A stretch of 64,000 bases of DNA from positions 434,001-498,000 of the forward strand of contig OZ251225.1 in NCBI GenBank assembly GCA_965240325.2. Reading direction: 5' to 3'. Of this stretch, positions 1 to 9,913 are shown piece by piece (position 1 is the first letter of the stretch; each line of letters begins with the position of its first letter). The stretch is from Rebecca billardiae RCC1528. Lineage: Eukaryota; Haptophyta. The position numbers and the translations under genes are program-made. The notes under the pieces were generated by a model that was not told the origin of the DNA, ran no database searches, and saw nothing but the letters and a program-made list of their open reading frames with translations.

Positions 1-801
1 GCCGACGACGATGAGCACGAAGATGGCGATGATCTCGAGGGTCTCTCGCGCGATGGTGTGAGCAGCGTGCTCGTGCGCATCCTGCGCATCGCGCGCGGCG
101 CCGAGCTCGCTGCTGTACTGCCAGCCCACCAGGACCAGCTGCTGCAGCCCGATGGAGCCGCAGACTGCGCACGTGGCGATGGCCTGCAGCGGCAGGATCA
201 TCGTGGCGAAGACCGGCACGGCCAGGACGTGCAGGAGGATGTCGTACCGTGCGACCGCGCGTGTCGCCGCCTGGAGCCTGCTGTTGAGTGCACCAACGTC
301 GTCACTGTCACTGTCGTCGGCACGGAAGACGACGACAAAGCACGCGGCTAACGCGAGCAGGAGCGCGACCGTGGTCAGCTCGACGATCGCGTTGGACAGA
401 CGCAGCTGCGCGGTGGCGGCGCCCATGGCAGCCATGGCAACGGAGGCAACCATCGCACCGACGGCCGTCCAAAGCGCGAAGCCTGACGTCGAGCCCTCTT
501 CTCGGGAGGTGCTCACTACGCGCGTGATGATCACGACTGCGAAGAGGAGCGCGTACAGAAAGCCGGTGACCACCAGGCGGCGCGGGTACTGCGTGAGGAT
601 CTCGCCTGCGAAGGCTTGCTCCTGCTCCTTGTCGGCGAATGTGAGCACGCGCGTGAAGCGCGGTGGCTCGACCCTGTCGCGGAAGCTCACAGCAGCAGAC
701 TCCGAGCCGAGCGGATGTGGTGCCGCGTGGCCAGCATTGGCCGGCTCGGGGTCGGCGGCGGCAACAGACGCATCCGCCGATGGATGAACGGTGGCACCCA
801 T
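1..801 (-). CDS. multi-pass membrane protein, N-terminal part (runs off left edge)
   Basis: Reading the minus strand from the ATG at 801 gives 267 uninterrupted codons to the edge of the window, so the gene is partial. About 75 hydrophilic residues, including a basic TRVLTFADKEQEQAF stretch, come before at least five or six hydrophobic segments: roughly residues 76-99, 105-132, 138-160, 185-230 (two spans), and one at the truncated end (LEIIAIFVLIVVG). Short acidic or polar loops such as DDSDSDDVG separate them. A soluble N-terminus followed by a block of six helices is the usual front end of protist class III nucleotide cyclases and of some membrane sensors. No catalytic domain lies in the window, so this is only a guess. 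Neither a signal peptide nor an intron is evident. Confidence 0.6.
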   Translation of the reverse strand, partial: MGATVHPSADASVAAADPEPANAGHAAPHPLGSESAAVSFRDRVEPPRFTRVLTFADKEQEQAFAGEILTQYPRRLVVTGFLYALLFAVVIITRVVSTSREEGSTSGFALWTAVGAMVASVAMAAMGAATAQLRLSNAIVELTTVALLLALAACFVVVFRADDSDSDDVGALNSRLQAATRAVARYDILLHVLAVPVFATMILPLQAIATCAVCGSIGLQQLVLVGWQYSSELGAARDAQDAHEHAAHTIARETLEIIAIFVLIVVG

Positions 802-1797
802 GCGTGGGCGGCTCACGCCACCACGCGGCGTCCCCGTCATCGAGCCTCGCCCGGGTCCTAGTCGTCTACGCGCACGCACCACCGCCCCTTGGTTGCACTC
901 AGCAGCAGGGCACACCAACTTGCGGTGCTGCGCACCGGGGGCGCGTGATTCGATCGGTTCGTAACTTGGCAACTGGGCATCTGGAAGGCGGAAGCGTTGA
1001 GAGATCTGCAACCATCTGGGTATTGACAACCGGTATTCATGACTGTCGTGACGTTTCGACTTTCGCCCTCAGATTCGTGGATACACGAATCTGAAGGGAT
1101 ACTGTAATTGTTAGACAGAAGGCCTGGGACTATCATTATTTTCAAATGAGGCGGCCCTATGTATCTCCACAGGGGACCGGAGGGACGAGATGTTCTGAAG
1201 GCGCGTAGAATCAGCCACATTTATCATAATAATTATCGGCTGAAGTGGAGATCATATGACGTGATTTGCCGCTGATTTCTGCTCCTTCATCAAACAACTG
1301 CTGCGATACGCATCTTCAACATCAATCCAATGGCGTTCCCGGGATCCTGCCACGTGCACGGAGGCACCCCGCCCACACGCTCCCGCGCCTTTTCCCGTAT
1401 TCAAACGTACCCGCTTCAAATGAAGGAAGCTCGTTGCAATTATTATGATAGGAAGGTGGTTCAATTTGGCGTATGACCAATGCGGGGAACGCCCCTGAGT
1501 TTACCACTGCTTTTACTTGATCCTTCTCACCACAATACCCCCATAAGATTACCACTATAAAATAAAGGCATGATGATTGATGAACGCACAGGAGAAGATC
1601 GCGAATCGGGTATAGGGGTACTGAGCCAATGCTGATGAGATACCGCTGATTATCGATTACTCGAAGCATCAGCATCACTTTTTGTGAGTCCCACCCACCA
1701 ACCGGCGTGTACCGGTAGGGACGGTAACGGTCGCTCGGCCGAAAAAGCGGGGATCATTAACCGAATCAAATCAAATCATCTGCATGGCAGCCAACGC
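802..1797. other. intergenic stretch, no gene recognised
   Basis: About 1 kb lies between the membrane protein and the coiled-coil gene. Its right half, about 1090-1680, is clearly more AT-rich than the neighbouring genes. The open frames in it are short, lack recognisable motifs and look random. It probably carries the promoters of both flanking genes, which diverge here. Confidence 0.5.
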
Positions 1798-3183
1798 ATG
1801 CTCGGGTCGGCCCTCCGACGCGTCGACGAGGGCGAGCCACCCCTTCTCGGGTTGCGGTGGGTCCCCTCCGAGGTGCGCCTCGTGCGCGCCGAGGCTGAGC
1901 CTGGCCACGCCACCTCCCAGCTCGAGCTTGAGGAGCAGCTTCGCGAGGCGCATTCCGCGCTGCGCGTGAAGGACAAGCAGATCCGGTGGCTCAAGGAGCT
2001 GGCTGTGGACGAGGACACCGAGGCGCGGGGGCAGGAGCACGAGCAGGAGGTCGCGCAGATCCGCGCCGTGGCGGAGTGGCGCCACAACGTGCTGCGGCTG
2101 CGCCTCTCCAAGCTCGCGCTGGCGCTGCGCGCGCTCGAGGCGCAGGGCGCAGGTGAGCGCGCACGGCTCGACCAGCTTGCACGCGAGCGCGAGGAGAGCG
2201 TCCGCCGCCTGGTGCTCGAGGAGCACCGCACAGAGCACTGGCTCGGCGTCAGGTCTGACACGCGGCGGCGCGCGCAGGCCCTTCGATCGTGGCTCTCCCA
2301 CGCGCGCCAGAGCCACGAGAGCCTCGCACGGCTCGGCCTCGGCGCACGGGCGCGCGCTCGCACCGCGTGGCTCCGCTTCCGCTCGGCCTCGCGCGCGGCC
2401 GGCCGTCTCGATGCGCGCGCGCGCCGGCGCTCGCCGCACGGGCGGTCGAATTCTGGACCATCCAACGCGCTCGCGCTCGCGCGGCCGTACGTGGCTCTCT
2501 GGCGCGCCCGCTGCCTTGCGCGCGCGCGCTTGGCGAGACAGGCCGCCGGCTGGCACGATGCCGCACGCGCGCGCGGCGCCGTGGCCAGCGCGTTTTCAGG
2601 CCTGGTGCTCGCCGCGCTCCGCGCAGTGCGGGCGAGCGAGGCGCAGGCCAAGGAAGAAGTGCTACGACTCCACGCGCTGCTGGTGGACGCATCTAGCGCA
2701 TCGGCTGACGCGCAATCAGCGGCGCAAGCGCAGGCCGCCCTCGTAGCCCGCGACCTGGACAGCTGGCGGGCACGCGTGCGCACGCGCCTCGCGGCTGCCG
2801 AGAGCTTGCTGCTCGGGGAGGGCGGCGTGGACGCGATGGCGGCGGCGATATTGAGCGAAGCGACTCCAGACGATGGCGCGAGAGACGTGTCGTCGGTGTG
2901 CTTGACCGCGATCGACGCAATGCGCGTGCAGCTCGCTCGCGTGCGCGCGCGAGAGCAGACGGCTGCGCACGCGCAGCAGCACGCCGAGCAGGCGCACGGA
3001 GAGGCGCTGCGGCAGGCGAGCACACTTCTCCGCCAGCTCTCCGCGGCGGATCAATGCGCTTCGCACACGCTGAGCGACGTGGCTCGCACGCTGGCCCGAC
3101 AGCACAGAGAGCGCCGCCAAGAGCGCGAGATGCAGGTGATGCGGCTCATGACTGTCAGTGGCCCGACAGCATTGCAGCAGTAG
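1798..3183 (+). CDS. coiled-coil protein, possibly Sfi1-like
   Basis: The predicted protein has 461 residues from the ATG at 1798; the frame is open further upstream but has no earlier ATG. It is dominated by Arg, Ala, Glu and Leu heptads with almost no hydrophobic core, which indicates long coiled coils. These include about residues 35-140 (ELEEQLREAHSALRVKDKQI and following) and about 370-450. The middle third holds spaced Trp-containing basic helices (LRSWLSHAR, TAWLRFRSA, ALWRARCLAR, AAGWHDAARAR). They resemble the loose hydrophobic-Trp helices of Sfi1, the centrin-binding protein of basal bodies. That resemblance is an inference from spacing alone. The next gene lies 453 bp downstream on the same strand. 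Confidence 0.6.
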   Translation: MLGSALRRVDEGEPPLLGLRWVPSEVRLVRAEAEPGHATSQLELEEQLREAHSALRVKDKQIRWLKELAVDEDTEARGQEHEQEVAQIRAVAEWRHNVLRLRLSKLALALRALEAQGAGERARLDQLAREREESVRRLVLEEHRTEHWLGVRSDTRRRAQALRSWLSHARQSHESLARLGLGARARARTAWLRFRSASRAAGRLDARARRRSPHGRSNSGPSNALALARPYVALWRARCLARARLARQAAGWHDAARARGAVASAFSGLVLAALRAVRASEAQAKEEVLRLHALLVDASSASADAQSAAQAQAALVARDLDSWRARVRTRLAAAESLLLGEGGVDAMAAAILSEATPDDGARDVSSVCLTAIDAMRVQLARVRAREQTAAHAQQHAEQAHGEALRQASTLLRQLSAADQCASHTLSDVARTLARQHRERRQEREMQVMRLMTVSGPTALQQ

Positions 3184-3412
3184 CACCTTCACGGCTTCAC
3201 CCCGAGCACGGCCGAGCAGGAGCCAGGACCCGCCGCCGGCGCCGCCCAGCCCCGCGGCCGAGCTTGGGCCTCAGTGGTAGGCATAGACCGTACCGGATAC
3301 CGCGGCATCGGCGGCCCTACGGGCTCGGGGTGAGTCGCCGGGTGTGCGCGATGACGACTGACTACTTTTGCAGGGCACTGATGGGCACCCCGTTATGCCG
3401 CAGTCACTGGCA

Positions 3413-3440
3413 CTGGCCAGTGGCCACTGCCACTGGCCAG
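3413..3440. repeat. perfect hairpin between two tandem genes
   Basis: Two 12-base arms, CTGGCCAGTGGC and GCCACTGGCCAG, are perfectly complementary around a four-base loop (CACT). The hairpin lies about 230 bp after the stop of the coiled-coil gene and 197 bp before the start of the PanE-like gene. It may fold in the 3' UTR of the first or the leader of the second. The 453-bp spacer 3184-3636 shows no other feature except an AT-rich ATC/ATT run at about 3520-3625 just before the start codon. Confidence 0.55.
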
Positions 3441-3636
3441 GGCGGTGCGCACCGCACAGGCGCGCGCTCCGAGCGACCGTCGACAGCCGCTTTTTTTCGT
3501 CGTGAAGATTTTCGCCGTGATTTTATTTTCGTCAACATCGTCATCAACTACGGTATCATTACTATCATACAATAACCAACATCATACAACCATCATTATC
3601 ATTATTATTCATCACTCATCAGTCGATGGGTGCACG

Positions 3637-4665
3637 ATGCGCGTCGCGATCTTGGGCGCTGGCGGCGTCGGCCTCTGGATGGGCTCTCGTCTCGCTCTGG
3701 CCGGAGTAGTGCAGCCGGCAATCATCGCGCGAGGCGAGACATTGCGCGCCCTGCGCGCCTCAGGCCTCCTGGTGCTCGACCGGGATGCGAACGAGGCGAA
3801 GCCAATCGCCAAGCTTGCGCAGACGCAGCTGGAGGTGGTGGCACACCCGCGAGAGCTCAGTGGAGAGGTTGACGCGCTCCTCGTCACGGTGAAGACGTGG
3901 CAGCTCGAGGCCTGCCTGCCTCAGATTGTCGATACGTTGCGCGCGTCGCCGGGGGCCGTCGTGATCCCATTCTGCAACGGCGTGACTGCGACTGAGGTGA
4001 TTCGAGACGCTCTGCGGTCCTCTGATCTCCCCGGAGCGGCAGAGCGTGTGGTGAGTGGCATCGCCAAGTGCATCGCGTACGTTGGAAGACCCGGAACAGT
4101 CGTCTTGCAACGGGAGATCGGCGTGCAGCTCGGCCCGGGGGGCGCCACGCTCGACCAGAAGAAGCTTGCCATCCTCTCCGGCGTGCGCGATGCACTTGCG
4201 CACGCCGGCATCTCCGCCGCGCTGGAGGAGTCCCCCGACACGATGACGGCCGAGCTCTGGCGCAAGTTCCTTGTCACGGGCTGCCTTGGCCCGATCAGCG
4301 CCGCCACGCGTGCACCCATCGACGTGATCCTCTCGATGCCGGAGACGCGTGCCCTGTCGCTGGACTCGATGAACGAAGCCATGGCAGTTGGCGCAGCCCT
4401 CGGCGTCAATCTGCCCGCAGACACGCCGCAGAAAACACTGGACTACATCGCCGGGCACGCGGAACCGGGTGCCACGTACTCTACGACCCGAGACGTCGTA
4501 GGCGGGCGACCGTCCGAGATTCTCGAGTTCTGCGGCACACTCGTCGAACTGGGCGCCAAGCATGGCGTTCCCACCCCTGTACACTCGCAGCTGCTGGCGA
4601 CGCTGCTGCCTCAGGAGCGGCTCGCGCGCGGCGAGATCACGTACACGCTGACCGGCGCCAACTGA
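3637..4665 (+). CDS. PanE/ApbA-family NAD(P)-dependent oxidoreductase
   Basis: This 342-residue protein has the length and layout of 2-dehydropantoate 2-reductases, which reduce ketopantoate to pantoate on the way to coenzyme A. It opens with MRVAILGAGGVGLWMG, whose GAGGVG (residues 8-13) is the Rossmann nucleotide-binding loop. The start chosen is the ATG immediately before that motif, because the upstream open frame is low-complexity AT-rich sequence. Family residues present include Lys86 (TVKTWQ), Asn114 (FCNG) and the catalytic-type Lys210 in AELWRKFLVTG. After that lysine, E. coli PanE has two conserved asparagines; here the segment reads TGCLGPISAATRAP, without them. That places it in the PanE-like subfamily with unproven substrate. 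No organelle-targeting leader is seen. Confidence 0.85.
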   Translation: MRVAILGAGGVGLWMGSRLALAGVVQPAIIARGETLRALRASGLLVLDRDANEAKPIAKLAQTQLEVVAHPRELSGEVDALLVTVKTWQLEACLPQIVDTLRASPGAVVIPFCNGVTATEVIRDALRSSDLPGAAERVVSGIAKCIAYVGRPGTVVLQREIGVQLGPGGATLDQKKLAILSGVRDALAHAGISAALEESPDTMTAELWRKFLVTGCLGPISAATRAPIDVILSMPETRALSLDSMNEAMAVGAALGVNLPADTPQKTLDYIAGHAEPGATYSTTRDVVGGRPSEILEFCGTLVELGAKHGVPTPVHSQLLATLLPQERLARGEITYTLTGAN

Positions 4666-4995
4666 TCGACTTGCCGCTGCACGCGCCGTGCCATTCCTCG
4701 CTGACTCGAACTGTGACTCTCCGTACTCGTGCACGGTGCAGGCGCGGCGCCGCCGAGCAAAGCCCACGGCGCGGCGCGATGCCAAGGCGCGCCTCAGGCG
4801 CGGGACCGGGCCTGGTGCCTGGTGGGCACCGGTGCCAGCGACAACTCATAGTCGACTCGATCTTAGGAGTTTAAGAAGCCCATCGACATCGTCCCCGGCC
4901 GCCGATCGGACAGCACACTGTCAGCGCGTGCTGGATAGCTAGTCACTCAGTGCTGCCGACTAGTACTGACTAAGCTGTCAAGCAGCAGATGTTAA
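4666..4995. other. spacer before LTR element
   Basis: No coding signal or repeat was recognised in these 330 bases. Their last five bases, GTTAA, are the left target-site duplication of the LTR element that follows. Confidence 0.5.
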
Positions 4996-5299
4996 TGTCA
5001 GACTGGCCACCAGTCCTCGGAGACACCGTTCCACAGGAGTCGCGGGTAAGTTTCCGCATCTACCCGTACGTACCGGCGGAGGCACGATCCGGCGGCACTA
5101 TATCTCGGCCAGTCCGGAGCCCCGCATTGAACTCCCTGGGAGTTTGGGGCTGCCTGAGCCCTGACCGCCCATCATCCGATGATGTGACCCCGTCCGCCTG
5201 CCCCTTCGGGGCCGGTCCTTAGCCCGCCTGGTCGCTTCCGGTGGACCTATCGCCCACACGCGCGGTAGGGAGCACCCACGCTTCTTCTTCAGTCTAACA
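4996..5299 (+). repeat. left (5') LTR
   Basis: 304 bp, TGTCAGACTGG to TCTAACA. It matches the repeat at 6206-6509 at a constant offset of 1,210 bases with no mismatch or indel that I could find. A short 77-codon open frame runs through it and is repeated in the right LTR; it has no protein-like features. Confidence 0.93.
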
Positions 5300-5312
5300 T
5301 GGTATCGGAGTC
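5300..5312 (+). other. LTR element primer-binding site
   Basis: TGGTATCGGAGTC starts directly after the left LTR. It resembles TGGTATCAGAGC, the complement of the 3' end of initiator methionine tRNA used by many Copia-type elements. This fixes the orientation of the element. Confidence 0.8.
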
Positions 5313-6193
5313 AGCAACGAGACGCGCTCGTTACCGGATCCGACCTCGCTGGCGCAAGGAACGCGCTCGCGCGCATCGCGCGTTGCGAGCCCGCGCGACG
5401 ATTCACATCTGAGTCGGATGGTCCAAGGCAGGCTAGCCCAACCGCGGCAGCCTTCAAGGAGGAGGTGTTGACGTACCTCATTCCGACGACATTCGCGTCG
5501 TCATCGTGCGCCGAGTCGCACGCCCTGCTCAGATGCAGGAGGAGTCTCGACACCAAGTCGATTGACTTCATGAATGCAGCCCTCGACCGCCAAGATGGCC
5601 GAGCAGCTTGCAAGGAGGAGATGAGGCGCGATCTACGCCTTCACTAGGCGACAGCGGATACGATCACGTCGGTCGACACCGCGCGCCGCTCGATCATCTC
5701 CGCGCTCGCTATGTGCAGCTTCTTCGTGACACGCGGTTGCAAGGCAACGTCATTCTGCGGCCGAAGCCGACACAAGGTTCTACGCGTGAGACCAGTCCAT
5801 GTCCCATTGCACCAGCCCACACGCGGTGGTGCACCGTCGCCGTCGACGCGACCCATCGAGGAGGAGCAGGCAGGTGGATCTCGGTAAGTCCACAGCAGCT
5901 GGCACGACCACACGATCGCTCGATCAACTGCCTGGGGCACCACGCCCCCGTCGACGCCCGAGCCGAGCCCGAGCCTGGTCAGCCAGCTCGGCAGGCGTCC
6001 ATTCACTGGAGTACGACTGCTCGGACGGATTCGCGAGCAACTCCAGACGTCCCTCGATCGCTGCTGCGATTCGCAGCTTCCGGACAGCTTGGCAGCTAGA
6101 CAGTCGGGCACGCACACGCACGCTCGCCTTACGCCCCCACTCACACTTACGCACACGCGCACGCGCACTCAGGCAACGCACCTCGCTGTGGTC

Positions 6194-6205
6194 GGTGAGG
6201 AGGAG
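6194..6205 (+). other. LTR element polypurine tract
   Basis: GGTGAGGAGGAG abuts the right LTR. A purine run in exactly this position primes plus-strand DNA synthesis in LTR retrotransposons. A single T interrupts it. Confidence 0.75.
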
Positions 6206-6509
6206 TGTCAGACTGGCCACCAGTCCTCGGAGACACCGTTCCACAGGAGTCGCGGGTAAGTTTCCGCATCTACCCGTACGTACCGGCGGAGGCACGATCC
6301 GGCGGCACTATATCTCGGCCAGTCCGGAGCCCCGCATTGAACTCCCTGGGAGTTTGGGGCTGCCTGAGCCCTGACCGCCCATCATCCGATGATGTGACCC
6401 CGTCCGCCTGCCCCTTCGGGGCCGGTCCTTAGCCCGCCTGGTCGCTTCCGGTGGACCTATCGCCCACACGCGCGGTAGGGAGCACCCACGCTTCTTCTTC
6501 AGTCTAACA
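6206..6509 (+). repeat. right (3') LTR
   Basis: Copy of 4996-5299, identical by eye over 304 bases, followed by the right-hand GTTAA target duplication at 6510-6514. The 350 bases beyond it, to 6861, are AT-rich with TGATGATG runs and hold no recognisable gene. Confidence 0.93.
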
Positions 6510-6861
6510 GTTAATTGTCATTTAAATGATGTCATCAGCAATGAGCAGATGAATTGATGATGATGATGTGATGATGTCTTCGGATCGGATGTCGTCATGT
6601 CACACTGGACCGATCGCGGATCTCATGATGATGCGCACGGCGGACCGTGATGGGCTGATCAATGGCGTCGTCAGCATTCCTTTATTTTATTGATAATAAT
6701 ATGTACGACCTATTATAATAATCATCGGACCATCGTATGTACAGATGACTCTACTCATTGATGAGTTATTGAAACTTGATTGAGCGGCGCGCAGCCTGCG
6801 GCGCCGGATGTCGTCGGACTGAATCTGCTGACGTGACGATGATGTGCATCACGCCGCGTCG

Positions 6862-7746
6862 TCACGAGCTGTCGCCACCATCGGCCCCAGAATCGTCGTC
6901 ACTGTCGTCTCCATACGCGTCGAGACCAGGGAGCCGGGGGGGCGCCTCGCTGGTTGCGGGCGCCGGCTTGGCCTTGGCAGCAGTGGCTGGCGACGGCTCG
7001 GTCGAATGCTGCGAGCCCTCGCGCGCTTTCTTCGAGACGACGCGCACGGCCACCGCGGACGGCAGCGCTGCTTTCCTCTTGGCAGTGGGGGCCGGCGCGC
7101 CTGGGACCGCAGCAGCCCCGGCCCGCGGCGGCGCTGGGGCAAGCCCAGGCAGCACAGCCGCCGGCTCTGAGGCTGGCTTCGTGCGCATGAGCATCGCAAG
7201 CCGATAGCGCTCGAGGTCCTCGTCCTCCTCGCTCTTCTTCCGAGCCGACGCCTCATGCAGGCGCTCCACGCGCTCGCGCTCGAAGGCTGCGTCGTCCTCA
7301 TCAAGCCGCCAGTGCGACATCTGGTTCTTGAACGTGTTCGCATGCTCCCACTCCTCCTGCTTCTTGTCCTTTTGCTCCTTGAGCTTCTCGTACAGCGTGC
7401 GATTGTCAACCTGCGGCACCTCCTCCTCCTCCTCGCCGACGATCGAGATCTTGTCCACCGCAACGAGCGCTTCGACGCCGTCATCGAACGCGATCCGCCA
7501 GGATGCGTCGTCGACGTGCTCCAGGAGCCGGCCCTGCCCGTACCGCCCAATCACGCGGACCCGCGCGCCAACGCTGAGCTGCTCTGCGAGCCGTTTGGGC
7601 TTGCGCAGTCCCCCCGCCTCTGCCTGCTCGAGCTGCTCGACCGTGTGCTTGCCCGACGAGCCGAAGCGCTCGTTGAGCATGTCCTGCGGCCCACCCGACG
7701 CGGTATGCGTCTTGAAGACATCCCGCACGTCGCGGCCCGACGCCAT
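6862..7746 (-). CDS. PSME3IP1: PSME3-interacting protein (FAM192A/NIP30 family) with Tudor-like front domain
   Basis: The 294-residue nuclear-type protein is read from the ATG at 7746. Residues about 115-165 (NRTLYEKLKEQKDKKQEEWE and following, ending in MSHWRLDEDDAAFERERVE) match the NIP30 domain of FAM192A/PIP30. In animals that protein binds the proteasome activator PA28-gamma in the nucleus. Before it, residues about 57-103 (VGARVRVIGRYGQGRLLEHV, then a FDDGVEAL turn) look like a small Tudor/KOW-type beta barrel, which standard FAM192A proteins are not known to carry. The C-terminus is Ala/Pro/Lys-rich with a basic AKRKAALP patch and an acidic tail (DDSDDDSGADGGD), similar to the acidic binding tail of the family. 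It is divergently paired with PABPN1, 293 bp apart. Confidence 0.8.
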   Translation of the reverse strand: MASGRDVRDVFKTHTASGGPQDMLNERFGSSGKHTVEQLEQAEAGGLRKPKRLAEQLSVGARVRVIGRYGQGRLLEHVDDASWRIAFDDGVEALVAVDKISIVGEEEEEVPQVDNRTLYEKLKEQKDKKQEEWEHANTFKNQMSHWRLDEDDAAFERERVERLHEASARKKSEEDEDLERYRLAMLMRTKPASEPAAVLPGLAPAPPRAGAAAVPGAPAPTAKRKAALPSAVAVRVVSKKAREGSQHSTEPSPATAAKAKPAPATSEAPPRLPGLDAYGDDSDDDSGADGGDSS

Positions 7747-8039
7747 GCTGAAAGGCACTGGTCGGCACTCGGCAGCGCATCGAAACACCAGCGAGCGGGG
7801 AGCTGCGTCGACGTGCGCGCGAACACGACGAGCGACATGGACGAATCGGGAGGTGTTGATGAAGAGCTCATCGGCGACGACGGTGACGCCATGGCTGACC
7901 TCACTGGTGAGCCCGTGGACGAGGTAACGCGCCACCCGCGTGCGCCGGCGCACTGCAGGCTCTGCGAGAGCTGCCGCTCGCGCAGCTGACTGACGCGCGA
8001 CCGCGCTTGGTTCTTGCTGGCGACCAGGACCTCGCGGCC

Positions 8040-8564
8040 ATGCAGTCCAAGCTCGACGAGATGGAGCAGGAGGCCGAGAAGCTCAAGAAGATGCAGGACG
8101 AGGTCGAAGAGCAGATCATGGGCGGTGGTGCTGACGGTAGCGACGCAGCTCAGGCCGCTTCGGAGGAGATCGACATGCGCTCCATCTATGTCGGCAACGT
8201 GGACTATGCGGCCACGCCCGAGGAGCTCCACGAGCATTTTCAGTCGGTTGGGACCGTGAACCGCGTCACCATCCTGTGCGACAAGTTCCGCAACCCCAAG
8301 GGGTACGCGTACATCGAGTTTGCCGAGAAGGAGGCCGTCGAGACATCGCTCTCACTCAACGAGTCTGTCTTCAAGGGACGGCCGCTCAAGGTGACGGCCA
8401 AGCGGACGAACATCTTCGGCTTCAATCGCGGCGGCGGCGGCGGTCGTGCTCGTGGGCACGGGCCGGCGTTCCGCGGGCGTGGCAGCGGGCGAGGCTTCCA
8501 TCCCTACGCGCGCGGGCCGCGGGGACGTGGCAGGCGAGGCGCGCCGCGCGGAGGCTACTACTGA
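8040..8564 (+). CDS. PABPN1: nuclear poly(A)-binding protein (PABPN1/PABP2)
   Basis: The 174-residue protein has the compact order typical of PABPN1. A short coiled coil (residues 1-25, KLDEMEQEAEKLKKMQDEVEEQI) is followed by a linker ending SEEIDMRSIYVGNVDYAATPEEL. A single RRM follows (about 48-122), with RNP2 IYVGNV and RNP1 KGYAYIEF. The tail is Arg/Gly-rich (about 130-174, RGRGSGRGFHPYARGPRGRG). The family binds growing poly(A) tails in the nucleus, stimulates poly(A) polymerase and sets tail length. The methylatable RGG tail and the SIYVGNVDY junction are specific for this family over other RRM proteins. The start is the first ATG; no intron is needed. Confidence 0.93.
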   Translation: MQSKLDEMEQEAEKLKKMQDEVEEQIMGGGADGSDAAQAASEEIDMRSIYVGNVDYAATPEELHEHFQSVGTVNRVTILCDKFRNPKGYAYIEFAEKEAVETSLSLNESVFKGRPLKVTAKRTNIFGFNRGGGGGRARGHGPAFRGRGSGRGFHPYARGPRGRGRRGAPRGGYY

Positions 8565-9651
8565 TGCTGTGGTTCCAAGCACGACGCACCCAGCAGGGGA
8601 CTCGTGGCGTCGTGTGCCCGGTGGTGACCAAACGAGGGCGTGGTCGCGCGGACGGACCTCGTTGGGCACGAGTAAATGATTTCACGCACTCGACCTTCTG
8701 TGCTCCCGGTTCACAGCACGAAGCCCCTGTGTAGCCTGTGAGCCCCGCGATCGGCGGGCGGTCGGGCCGACCGTCCCGGAGTCCGCGGCCGCGGGCCCAT
8801 ACCAGGGGCCGCGGGGTCAGTCGGACCATGATGAACAATTCGGCCGTGTCTACTTCGGACCCGCCAGCAGCCAATCATCAAAATTCGTGAAGCGTAAGGC
8901 TCCAGCCGAGTCCCGGCCCGGAGGTCCGAGGCCCAGACCGGCCGACCGGGTGGCCGATGGCCGTCCGGCGGCCGGACCGCCGTACTCGTAGGCCGCGCCG
9001 GACGGCACGGCCACGGCGCCGGCGCGTGATGGCCGCGTGAGCACGCCGCGCGGGCTGCAGCACTGTCCGACTCTGCACGGTCGTAGTTCGAGAGGGCGGC
9101 CCCGGGGCTCGGCCGACCCAACTGGTGGACTTGTTGAGCCCTAGTGGCGGTCTCGACCGAGCTTGGCAGGTGTGTGTGTGTGCCTGTGTGTGTTAATCTG
9201 ATATATACTATATCAGATACAGGCGACTACTATGTCTAACTATTGGGATGTATTTGCCGATTCTGCGCGCCGGCCCGGCGAGTGAAGGACGCGAGGTGCA
9301 GCAGGCGGCGAGCCCGGCGATGAGACTCCGAGGGCGAGTCAGCGGCCGCACCCGCGCCCGCGACCGCGCCCACGCCCGCGCCCACGACCCCTACTTCTGC
9401 CACGGCTCGCGCTTGCACTGCCAGCAGCGCTGCGGCATCGTCTCACGCAGACCACGTCTGCCGACGCGGCGACTGCGGCAGCCTCGCGGCGAGCGGACGA
9501 GCGGTGGCTGCCGCAGCACAGTAGTCGGCTGCAAGCAGCTTCTGCGACGAGATCATGCCCAGACAGAGTCAAGCCGACCTCGTTGGGGTACCATACGTTC
9601 TGCCCGAGTGGTGAATAATCTTTTGCCGAAAAAGAAAAAAGGGATGAATGA

Positions 9652-9669
9652 ATATATATATATATATAT
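9652..9669. repeat. (AT)n microsatellite
   Basis: About nine AT units, followed by an imperfect TATTCATTTATTCATTTATT run. Confidence 0.8.
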
Positions 9670-9913
9670 GTATTCATTTATTCATTTATTATTCGTCGTA
9701 GTCGGCCACTGGCCGATGAACGGGCAAAACTGGGCATCCTGTGGCCGACGGGTTGGCCGACGCCCGTCGAGGCTTGATTCGCACACAGCCCCACGGTTTC
9801 TAGCAGCAGGTCAAACGGACAAACACGGGGCACGCGGGCCACTCCGCGCCGCCGGACCGCATCTAGGCGCATTGCCCGACTGGCCGCTCGGCGCGGTAGA
9901 TACGGATACTAAC

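Larger units (their letters stand above)
4996..6509 (+). mobile_element. complete short non-autonomous LTR retrotransposon (TRIM-like)
   Basis: All structural marks of an LTR retrotransposon are present within 1,514 bp. There are two 304-bp direct repeats that start TGT and end ACA, a primer-binding site immediately inside the left repeat, a purine-rich tract immediately before the right repeat, and GTTAA on both flanks (4991-4995 and 6510-6514) as a 5-bp target duplication. The 906-bp interior has no frame resembling gag, protease, reverse transcriptase or integrase, only short unrelated open frames. The element must therefore be mobilised in trans, as TRIMs are. The two LTRs look identical by eye, so insertion is very recent. 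Strand is assigned from the order PBS to PPT. Confidence 0.93.

Noticed and set aside
4989-6432. Identical 75-77-codon open frames in the two LTRs
   Set aside because: Repeated only because the LTRs are identical. The sequence has no signal, domain or conservation to suggest a protein.
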